Below, piece by piece: positions 57,482 through 64,000 of a stretch of DNA of 64,000 nt. Both the position numbers and the translations under genes were made by a program. The stretch comes from Hyphomicrobium nitrativorans NL23 (GTDB lineage Bacteria > Pseudomonadota > Alphaproteobacteria > Rhizobiales > Hyphomicrobiaceae): contig NC_022997.1 in the NCBI RefSeq assembly GCF_000503895.1, positions 2,252,501-2,316,500 of the forward strand, in the 5' to 3' direction. Every line of letters begins with the position of its first letter. Positions within the stretch are counted from its first letter, which is position 1. The notes below the pieces were generated by a model, which made no database searches, was not told the origin of the DNA, and saw only the letters and a program-made list of their open reading frames with translations.

Positions 57482-60463
57482 GTGTCGCTTGGCAGCGTGC
57501 CGCCCGCCACGACGGGCGCCCCCGCCGGCGCGCCGCCGGCCCTTCCCCCCTCCATCGCCAGGGACGTGGACGACCGCGACCGCGGCGGTAGGGATCTGTC
57601 GGATATCCTGTCCCATTTCACGTCGGAGCGCCCATCCGACGCGCCCAAATCCGGCTCGCTGACGGCTGCCGTCAACCGCACGCTTCCACCCCCGCTGCCG
57701 AACACGGTCCGCTCCGAGCCAGAAAAGCCCGAGCCGCCGGTCGACGAAGCGAACGCGGACGGCGAAACGTCGACACGCCGCGCGGCACGCCGCCGCCCCG
57801 CAGGCCCGCCTCGCGGCACCGTCGCGGCCAACGACGACGCACCCTCCATCGGCGGCCTCATCTACGCGCTTGAGCAGAAGCCGTCGTCCGCCCCGTTCCG
57901 GTACGCCGCCATCGCGACCGGCGTCTGGACTGTGATTTGCCTCGCCTTCTCGTCGATCATCCTGCGGGCCGAATTCGCCGAGGGCGCAACGTTCCTCTCG
58001 CTTCTCGAAAACCCGGCGACGTTCCTGACCTTGACCGCGATCGTCGTGCCCATCGCCGTGCTTTGGGCGCTTGCGCTTCTCGCCTGGCGGTCGGAAGAGT
58101 TGCGGCTACGATCCTCCACCATGACGGAAGTCGCGATCCGCCTTGCCGAGCCGGACCGCATGGCCGAACAGTCGGTGGCTTCTCTGGGCCAGGCGGTGCG
58201 CCGGCAGGTGGCGTTCATGAACGACGCCATCTCGCGCGCGCTCGGCCGCGCCGGAGAACTCGAAGCGCTCGTCCACAACGAGGTCACGGCCCTCGAACGC
58301 TCGTATGAGGACAACGAGCGCAAGATCCGCAGCCTCATTCAGGAACTGGCGGGCGAGCGCAGTGCGCTGCTCGGCACCAGCGAGCGCGTCACCGAGACGT
58401 TGAAGACACTCGGCACCGACATTCCGACGCTGATCGACAAGCTCTCCAGCCAGCAACTCAAGCTGGCGGGTATCATCCAGGGCGCGGGCGACAATCTCAC
58501 CGCGTTGGAATCGGCCGTGGGTCAAAGTACCGAGCGTCTCGATCACGTGCTGGGCGGCAAGACCCAGCAGTTGCAGGTCATGCTCGAAGGCTACACGACA
58601 GGTCTCGAGTCGACCCTCGGCAATCAGACCGAGCATCTCCAGGGCATGCTCGAAGGCTATACGACCGGCCTCGCCACCGCCCTCGGCGCGCGCACCGATC
58701 AGTTGCAGGACGCGATTGCCGGCTACGTGCAAACGCTCGACACCTCGCTCACGGATCGCACCGAAAGCCTGCGCCTCGTCTTCGAGGAATATGCGCGCGC
58801 GCTCGACACATCTCTCGGCAACCGCGCGCAGGCCCTCGACACGCAGCTCGTCGAACGCACGAAGGCGCTGGATGCCGCCTTCGGCCAGCGGCTCAAGACG
58901 TTCGACGACTCGATCGTTCGTTCGACGATGGCGATCGACTCGGCGGTGTCTGAAAAGGCGCGCGCCCTCACCAGCGCGCTTGACACGCATGCCCGCACGT
59001 TCAGCGAGACGATCGCGCGCCAGGCCGTCAACCTGGACGAGAGCCTGATGCACGGCATCCAATCCGTCCGCCGCACGAGCGAGAACATCACGCGCCAATC
59101 GCTCAAGGCCATCGAAGGACTCGCGGGCCAGTCGGAGATGCTGAAGCGCGTGTCCGAGAACCTGCTCGGGCAGGTCCACGCCGTGACCAACCGCTTCGAG
59201 GGCCAGGGACAGGCGATCATGCGCGCCGCCAACTCGCTCGAAAACGCCAACTTCAAAATCGAATCCACGCTGCAGGGCCGCCACGCCGAGCTGACGAGCA
59301 CGATGGACCGCCTCTCGGGCAAAGCCGACGAGTTCGGCCGGTTCGTCGAAGGGTTCTCGTCGTCGATGGAAGGCTCGCTCACGAGCGCCGAGCAGCGCGC
59401 GCGGGCCGCAGCCGAGCAATTGCGCGCGAGCGCCGAGGAGGCGCGCCAGGCCGCCCTCACCGATCTCGAACGCTTCCGCGTCGAAACGGGCGCGGAGGGC
59501 GAGCGCGCCCTCGAAGAGCTGCGCGGCCGCTTCGCATCGATTTCGACCGTCGTCACCGAACAGCTTTCCTCGCTGCACAACCGCATCGACCAGACGTCGG
59601 ACGAGGTGCGCCAGCGCGCGAGCCACGCCGCCGCCGAGATCGCCGCCGAGCAGCGGCGCCTCAAGGAGCAGATGGACCGCCTGCCCGCCGCGACGCGCGA
59701 GAACGCGGAAGCGATGCGCCGCGCCTTGCAAGACCAGCTCCGCGCGATCGAGCAGCTCTCCAACCTGACGACGCGCTCGATTTCGAGCCGAGACGTGACC
59801 CCGCCGCAGCAGGCGCAGATCCCGGCTCCGAACCCGGCCAGCGGCGGCGGATCTCTGACCGGCGCTTACGTCTCGGCCGGACGCGCGCCCTCGCCTGGCG
59901 ACAACCGCACCCTGAGTTCGCTCGGCACGCCGGATCTGCGCACGGCAGCGTCGCGGCCCGCGCCGCCTGCTGCCGCCTCGCCCTATCAGGCCTTGCCTCG
60001 CCCCGGCCCAGACGGGCGCGAAGGCTGGTCGCTCGGCGATCTTTTGGCGCGCGCCTCGCGCGACGACGAAAACCACGGTCCTGCACACGGCCACGCCGCT
60101 CAACCGCAGCCGCAACCCGTGGGCCCCGTTCCGTTCCATAATCAGATCGACGCCATCGCCCGCGCGCTCGATCCCGCGACGACGGCGGCCCTCTGGCAGC
60201 GCATCAACGCCGGTCAGCGCGGCGTCATGGTGCGGTCCATCTACACGCCCGAAGGCCAGTCGATCTTCGACGACCTGACGCTCCGCTACCGCACCGATCC
60301 GGACCTGCAGCGGACCGTCAACCACTACCTCGTCGATTTCGAGAACATCCGCCGCGACGCCGAGCACCGCGATCCCTCGGGACGCGCCGTCAACGCCCAT
60401 CTCTTGTCCGATATGGGCCGCGTCTACCTGTTCCTCGCGCACGTCAGCGGGCGCATCGCTTAA
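57482..60463 (+). CDS. large coiled-coil membrane protein, GPR/RgsE-like (apolipoprotein-type repeats)
   Basis: A 993-residue protein. Residues 1-135 are Pro/Asp/Arg-rich and disordered; two membrane segments lie at about 138-160 and 178-202; then a long helical coiled-coil region (205-760) holds seven tandem 22-residue repeats (364-517). A Pro/Ala-rich linker (about 770-880) leads to a globular end (NQIDAIARALDPATTAALWQ to VYLFLAHVSGRIA). This layout resembles the Growth Pole Ring protein of Agrobacterium (RgsE in Sinorhizobium), which is about twice as long and is needed for polar growth. The start is GTG at 57482 with GAAGG upstream. Assignment is by architecture only. Confidence 0.7.
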   Translation: MSLGSVPPATTGAPAGAPPALPPSIARDVDDRDRGGRDLSDILSHFTSERPSDAPKSGSLTAAVNRTLPPPLPNTVRSEPEKPEPPVDEANADGETSTRRAARRRPAGPPRGTVAANDDAPSIGGLIYALEQKPSSAPFRYAAIATGVWTVICLAFSSIILRAEFAEGATFLSLLENPATFLTLTAIVVPIAVLWALALLAWRSEELRLRSSTMTEVAIRLAEPDRMAEQSVASLGQAVRRQVAFMNDAISRALGRAGELEALVHNEVTALERSYEDNERKIRSLIQELAGERSALLGTSERVTETLKTLGTDIPTLIDKLSSQQLKLAGIIQGAGDNLTALESAVGQSTERLDHVLGGKTQQLQVMLEGYTTGLESTLGNQTEHLQGMLEGYTTGLATALGARTDQLQDAIAGYVQTLDTSLTDRTESLRLVFEEYARALDTSLGNRAQALDTQLVERTKALDAAFGQRLKTFDDSIVRSTMAIDSAVSEKARALTSALDTHARTFSETIARQAVNLDESLMHGIQSVRRTSENITRQSLKAIEGLAGQSEMLKRVSENLLGQVHAVTNRFEGQGQAIMRAANSLENANFKIESTLQGRHAELTSTMDRLSGKADEFGRFVEGFSSSMEGSLTSAEQRARAAAEQLRASAEEARQAALTDLERFRVETGAEGERALEELRGRFASISTVVTEQLSSLHNRIDQTSDEVRQRASHAAAEIAAEQRRLKEQMDRLPAATRENAEAMRRALQDQLRAIEQLSNLTTRSISSRDVTPPQQAQIPAPNPASGGGSLTGAYVSAGRAPSPGDNRTLSSLGTPDLRTAASRPAPPAAASPYQALPRPGPDGREGWSLGDLLARASRDDENHGPAHGHAAQPQPQPVGPVPFHNQIDAIARALDPATTAALWQRINAGQRGVMVRSIYTPEGQSIFDDLTLRYRTDPDLQRTVNHYLVDFENIRRDAEHRDPSGRAVNAHLLSDMGRVYLFLAHVSGRIA
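58571..59032 (+). repeat. seven tandem 66-bp (22-residue) coding repeats
   Basis: Seven consecutive 22-residue units run without gaps from residue 364 to 517 of the GPR-like protein. Units begin LQVMLEGYTTGL, LQGMLEGYTTGL, LQDAIAGYVQTL, LRLVFEEYARAL, LDTQLVERTKAL, FDDSIVRSTMAI and LTSALDTHARTF. Units 1 and 2 share MLEGYTTGL, showing recent duplication. The 22-residue period is that of apolipoprotein A-type amphipathic helices. Confidence 0.85.
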
Positions 60464-60498
60464 GGGAGCCGAGGCAGCGCGCTGCCCGGACACGCGTC

Positions 60499-61485
60499 AT
60501 GGGCGCTGCGCTTCTCGCCGTCACCGTCGATAGCTTCCCCCTTAAAACGCCGTTCGTCATCGCGCGCGGCGCCAAGACGGAAGCGCGCGTCGTCGCCGTC
60601 ACGCTCACCGATGGCCGCGTGACCGGCCACGGCGAATGCACGCCGTATGCGCGTTACGGCGAAACGGTGGAGAGCGTGCTTCTCGCTATCGGCAAGGCAA
60701 GCGACACGCCAGGGTGTCTGGAAAGCCGGGAAACGCTCGCGTCCGTCCTTCCACCCGGCGCCGCGCGCAACGCGCTGGATTGCGCGTTCTGGGATCTCGA
60801 AGCGAAAATGGCCGGCGTGTCGGCCGCCATGCAGGCGGGCTACGCGAGCCTGAGCGCGGTCGAAACGTGCTTCACGCTGAGCCTCGATACGCCGGACGCG
60901 ATGGCGGACGCCGCACGCGCGGCGGTGCATCACAATCTGCTCAAACTCAAACTCGGCGGCGAGGGCGATGCGGCGCGCATGGCGGCCGTTCGCGAGGCCC
61001 GCCCCGACGCCCGTCTCGTCGCGGACGCCAACGAAGCGTGGACACCGGAGATGCTGGGGCCGTTGCTCGAAGCTGCCGCTGCCGCGCGCTTCGAATTGAT
61101 CGAGCAGCCCCTCCCCGCCGACGCCGACGGCGCGCTGGAAGGCTTCGCACGATCCGTTCCGGTATGTGCTGACGAGAGCGCGCATATCGCCTCGGACATC
61201 CCGCGCGTTGCGGCGCGCTACGACGCCGTCAACATCAAGCTCGACAAGGCCGGCGGTCTTACCGAAGCGCTCGCGATGCTGAACGCCGCGCGCCGCGCCG
61301 ATCTCAAGGTGATGACCGGCTCCATGGTCGCGAGTTCGCTCGCCGTCGCGCCCGCGTTTCTGTTGGCGCAGGACGCCGACTGGGTCGATCTCGACGGGCC
61401 ACTGCTGCTGGCAGAGGATCGCGATCCGCCGGCCATTTTCGAGAACGGCTTGCTCTATCCGCCCCCTGCGCGGCTGTGGGGTTGA
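60499..61485 (+). CDS. dipeptide epimerase / N-acetyl-D-Glu racemase-like (enolase superfamily)
   Basis: A 328-residue enolase-superfamily enzyme of the muconate-lactonising subgroup. The catalytic KxK pair is in LLKLKLGGEGD, metal ligands follow as VADANEAW, FELIEQPLP and CADESAH, and the second lysine is in AVNIKLDKAGGL. This fits L-Ala-D/L-Glu epimerases that recycle peptidoglycan peptides; the related DgcA N-acetyl-D-Glu racemases are an alternative. It starts 35 nt after the GPR-like gene and may be co-transcribed with it. Confidence 0.87.
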   Translation: MGAALLAVTVDSFPLKTPFVIARGAKTEARVVAVTLTDGRVTGHGECTPYARYGETVESVLLAIGKASDTPGCLESRETLASVLPPGAARNALDCAFWDLEAKMAGVSAAMQAGYASLSAVETCFTLSLDTPDAMADAARAAVHHNLLKLKLGGEGDAARMAAVREARPDARLVADANEAWTPEMLGPLLEAAAAARFELIEQPLPADADGALEGFARSVPVCADESAHIASDIPRVAARYDAVNIKLDKAGGLTEALAMLNAARRADLKVMTGSMVASSLAVAPAFLLAQDADWVDLDGPLLLAEDRDPPAIFENGLLYPPPARLWG

Positions 61486-61498
61486 CCGCGCCGCCTTG

Positions 61499-61635
61499 TG
61501 TCATCCCGGCCAAGCGACGGCGTAAGCCGGAGCGCCGCGCCGGGATCCAGGAACAGCTCTTAATCGCGAAAGATTGCGTCTCCGACGAGTTTTGCGCTGG
61601 GTTCCGGCGCTCCGCTTCGCTGCGGCCGGATGACA
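61499..61635. repeat. interspersed inverted repeat, copy 2
   Basis: A 137-bp element starting TGTCATCCCGG and ending CCGGATGACA, lying between the convergent epimerase and MFS genes. Internal near-inverse parts (GGAGCGCC and GGCGCTCC; GGATCCAGGA and TGGGTTCC) make it a long imperfect palindrome. It shares 17 identical nt (GAGCGCCGCGCCGGGAT) with copy 1. Confidence 0.7.
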
Positions 61636-61655
61636 AAGAGTGGAGAGGCTGGCGC

Positions 61656-62958
61656 TCACTTCGGCGCGAATAGGAGCCCGCCGCTCCAACGCGCCCGCAC
61701 GAACAGCGCGGCGGCAAGTCCTATGGCCGCCAGCGCCGCCATGGCGAAGTAGGCCTCCGCGCCGATCTCTGCATACAGACGGCCCGAGGCCAGCGTCGCC
61801 CCTCCGATCACGACGCCCATTGCCATCGTGGCGTAAAGCGCCTGCGCGGTACCTTGCGCGCCCTCGGGCACGGCGCGGGAAATGAAATGCATGGCCGCAA
61901 GATGCGAGGCGCCATAGGTCAGCGCATGGAGGAGTTGCAGCGGCACGAGCAGCGGAAGCGAGGGGCTCGCCGCCATCAACGCCCACCGCACGAGGCTCGC
62001 ACACCCCGCCGCGACCAGCAGCGTCGCCGGGCCCCAGCGGGAAACGACGCGGCTCGAATAGGCGAACAGGAGAACCTCGCCTGCGATGGCCACCGCCCAG
62101 AGCGCACCGATCCATACCGTCGAAATGCCTTGTGCCTGCCAGGCGAGCGCGCCGAAGGCGTAGAACATCCCATGCGCGCCCTGTACGGCGCCCGCCGCAA
62201 CGAGGAAGCCGAGAAACACCGGCGTGCTGACGAGCCGGCGGACTTCGTGCCATCCAGCTGGCGTCCCTGCGCGCGAGGCCGCTGGCGCCGGGCCCGTGGC
62301 CGGCGGCACCGAGGAAGACTGGCGGTTCGCGCGCTCAGGCAGCGCCCACGCACACGCGGCCGTCGCCACGACGCCTGCCAGCAGGCATCCGATCACCGCC
62401 TCCGCGCTCGTCTTGTCGATCAGCCAGCCGCAGAGAAAAACCGGCCGCGACGAACGAGAGCGACCCCCACAGCCGCATGCGTCCGTAATCGAGGCCATGG
62501 GCCCGCACGCCCGCCACCGCAATGGTCTCGGTGAGCGGCATGATCGTCGACAGCGTGATCGCAAACGGCACGGCGAGAAGGAGTAATCCCCAAAACCCAT
62601 GCATCTGCGACAGCAAGAGCGCGAGCAACAACGCAAGCAGCGCCAGAATGTTGACGAGGCTCCGATGGCGGCCTGTGCGGTCGGCGAACACGGCGGCAGC
62701 GGGCGTCACGAATACGCGCAGCACGAGCGGCGCCGCGGTGACGATTGCGATCTCTTGCGCCGTGAGCCCGCGCGCGTCGAGCCACACCGGCAGAAACGGC
62801 AGATGAATGCCGAGGATGAGAAAAAGCGCGCCGTAAAACGTAGAAAGCCGCAGCCGGTAATCGGCGGCGGCGGCCCCGTGCGACGGCGGCCCCGCAACGT
62901 CTCTGTTCACAGTCGCACCATGTCGTGTTGTCCAGGTCTTCCGCGTTCTGCCGCGCAT
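61656..62958 (-). pseudogene. MFS transporter interrupted by a frameshift
   Basis: Two overlapping minus-strand frames encode the two halves of one major facilitator protein. The N-terminal half (from 62958 or a later GTG at 62910) runs through FYGALFLILGIHLPFLPVWL and RMRLWGSLSFVAAGF; the C-terminal half continues in the next frame with LCGWLIDKTSAEAVIGCLLA to the stop at 61656. The switch is at a run of five A (62436-62440; T on the coding strand). Removing one T joins the halves as AAGF-LCGWL, restoring about 430 residues. The type is MFS_1-like/3-phenylpropionate-transporter-like. It could be a true pseudogene or a sequencing error. Confidence 0.8.
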
Positions 62959-63276
62959 GCGCGTTGCGTCGGGCCTTAGCAGACCGGCTCTTCGTTAGCG
63001 AGTGAGCGTTCGCGTTTCATGCGGACAAGAAAAAACCGGTCCGGAGCGACCGGACCGGTTTTGTCGAGCTTCGCGGCGTCCCTGATCGCCACTTGGCTCC
63101 CCCCAGTAGAGGCAAACTCTTCCTTGCGGAAGAAAATGTGCGCGGCTCAATCGCCCCCCGACGATGGCGCTGCACGAGCGGGAGAGTTGCAGAACCCAGA
63201 GCGCCTTACAAGATGCACTTGATGAAATGCTTAGCAGGCGATGCCTTGACGCCACAGTTATTTAACAGCGTTTTTC
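62959..63276. other. intergenic region between MFS remnant and thiD
   Basis: A 318-nt gap holding one strong terminator (63030-63062) and, between it and thiD, about 214 nt with no protein-like frame starting with a usual codon. That stretch could be a long thiD 3' UTR or a small RNA gene ending at the terminator; no known RNA family was recognised. Confidence 0.45.
63030..63062 (-). terminator. rho-independent terminator (mainly leftward)
   Basis: A perfect 13-bp stem, AAAACCGGTCCGG/CCGGACCGGTTTT, with a 5-nt loop. Read leftward it ends in TTTTTTCTTGTCC, a good U-tract; rightward only the four T of the stem are available. It lies about 215 nt downstream of thiD on the thiD strand. Confidence 0.85.
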
Positions 63277-63999
63277 TCAGGGAACGTACAAATGGTTCAC
63301 GGGCCCCTGCCCGCTGCCGATTTCGAGATTGCGCGCCGTGTCGATCGCGCCCCAGACATAATCTTTCGCGTCACGCACGGCAGTTGGAAGCGCGTGCCCT
63401 TTCGCCAATCCGGCGGCGATTGCGGCCGCAAGCGTGCAGCCGGTGCCGTGTGTATTGCGCGTTACGATGCGCGGCTTGGAAAAGCGCAGCGAGCCCGCAC
63501 CGAACACGAGAATATCGGTGGCCTCATCGCCGTCGGCGTGTCCCCCCTTCACGAGCACGGCCTTCGGACCGAGCGCGAGGAGAGCACGCCCCTGCGCTTC
63601 CATCTCGTCGAGCGACGCGGCGGGCGCGGAATTCAGGAGACATGCGGCTTCCTTGATGTTCGGCGTCACGATGTCGGCGAGCGGGATCAGGCGCGTCCGG
63701 ACCGCTTCTACGGCGTCGGGCTGAAGCAGCACGTCACCGCTCGTCGCGATCATCACGGGATCGACCACCAGCGGCACGCTCTGAAACGCGCTGAGCCCAT
63801 TCACGACGGTGTCGACCGTCGCGCGATCGGCGAGCATTCCGGTCTTGATCGCGCGCACGCGAAGATCGGATGCCACGGAGGCCATCTGCGCCGCGATGAT
63901 CGCGGACGGCAGCGTCATGACATCCTGCACGCCCTGCGTGTTCTGCGCGGTAATCGCCGTGATCACGGACGCGCCGTAGACGCCGAGCACAGTGAACGT
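63277..63999 (-). CDS. thiD: hydroxymethylpyrimidine (phosphate) kinase ThiD, N terminus cut by window end
   Basis: The C-terminal 240 residues of a ribokinase-fold kinase of thiamine synthesis, phosphorylating HMP and HMP-phosphate. The visible part has TVLGVYGASVITAITAQNT, MLADRATVDTV, VDPVMIATSGDVLL, VLVKGGHADGDEATD and the catalytic anion hole NTHGTGCTLAAAIAAGLAKG. The frame continues beyond 64000, where the GSDSGGGAGIQADLK-type start is expected; the GTG at 63990 is internal. Confidence 0.93.
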   Translation of the reverse strand, partial: TFTVLGVYGASVITAITAQNTQGVQDVMTLPSAIIAAQMASVASDLRVRAIKTGMLADRATVDTVVNGLSAFQSVPLVVDPVMIATSGDVLLQPDAVEAVRTRLIPLADIVTPNIKEAACLLNSAPAASLDEMEAQGRALLALGPKAVLVKGGHADGDEATDILVFGAGSLRFSKPRIVTRNTHGTGCTLAAAIAAGLAKGHALPTAVRDAKDYVWGAIDTARNLEIGSGQGPVNHLYVP

Positions 64000-64000
64000 C

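Noticed and set aside
58106-60493. Long minus-strand open frame opposite the GPR-like gene
   Set aside because: Antisense shadow created by high GC at third positions; its composition is repetitive only because the sense gene has repeats.
63063-63276. 6S RNA or SRP RNA gene in the gap after thiD
   Set aside because: I could not fold it into the long closing stem with central bubble of 6S RNA, and the SRP RNA loop motif is absent.

Overview
The window is a GC-rich, gene-dense stretch of an alphaproteobacterial chromosome, most likely from the order Hyphomicrobiales (Rhizobiales). The evidence is gene order and content: a fused ispDF next to dusB-ntrB-ntrC-ntrY-ntrX-dat-hfq-hflX-mazG, the block eno / ftsB-like / pdhA-pdhB / lipA / coq10 / cinA, the block pepA / lptF-lptG-lptD-surA-pdxA-rsmA, a phasin, and a large coiled-coil protein resembling the rhizobial Growth Pole Ring (GPR) family. 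Family-level placement (perhaps near Hyphomicrobiaceae) is only an inference. No phage, CRISPR array or insertion sequence was seen.

Layout. 0.1-7 kb: a three-domain LplT-PlsC-Aas lysophospholipid transporter/acyltransferase/acyl-ACP synthetase, an SPFH protein, ferrochelatase and a CHAD protein. 7-15 kb: accessory metabolism, with a DUF1499 membrane protein, two metallo-beta-lactamase-fold hydrolases (one with a Tat signal, divergent from an AraC regulator), a YhfC-type membrane protease, a translationally coupled AtzG-AtzE amidase pair, a pirin and a phasin. 15.2-15.4 kb: tRNA-Pro(CGG) and tRNA-Gln(TTG). 16.5-20.1 kb: queuosine precursor genes queF, queD, queE and queC, with dps and a secreted protein between queE and queC. 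20.3-28 kb: enolase, an FtsB-like protein, a divergent pyruvate dehydrogenase E1 pair, two related lipoproteins, a GlsB/YeaQ protein, lipA and a Coq10-like protein. 28-43.6 kb: an EF-hand protein, pncC, marR, ispDF and the nitrogen-regulation block through hfq, hflX, a flavoprotein and mazG. 43.8-55 kb: an unknown membrane protein, pepA, then LPS export, outer-membrane assembly, pdxA and rsmA. 55-64 kb: a ferredoxin with its reductase, an orphan Hpt protein, the GPR-like protein, a dipeptide epimerase, a frameshifted MFS transporter and a thiD gene cut by the window end.

The most unusual locus is 22.3-26.0 kb. It sits where alphaproteobacteria normally carry pdhA-pdhB-pdhC-lpd. Here only E1 alpha and E1 beta homologues remain. 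The N-terminal lipoyl domain of E1 beta has threonine in place of the lipoylated lysine, several active-site positions of both E1 chains are changed, and no E2 or E3 gene follows. The next genes are two tandem, mutually related lipoproteins with a conserved Cys pair. Both E1 frames are intact and overlap or abut, so the genes look maintained rather than decayed. This suggests repurposing, or a redundant paralogue, with the true PDH encoded elsewhere.

Other points of interest: two tandem TGC-N11-GCA (NtrC-type) sites in front of dusB-ntrBC; a QueD without the usual catalytic Cys; an NtrX without GAFTGA; seven exact-length 22-residue repeats in the GPR-like protein, which is divergent from an Hpt gene; a 17-bp perfect inverted repeat that includes the coq10 stop codon; and two copies of an interspersed repeat with TGTCATCCCGG ends.
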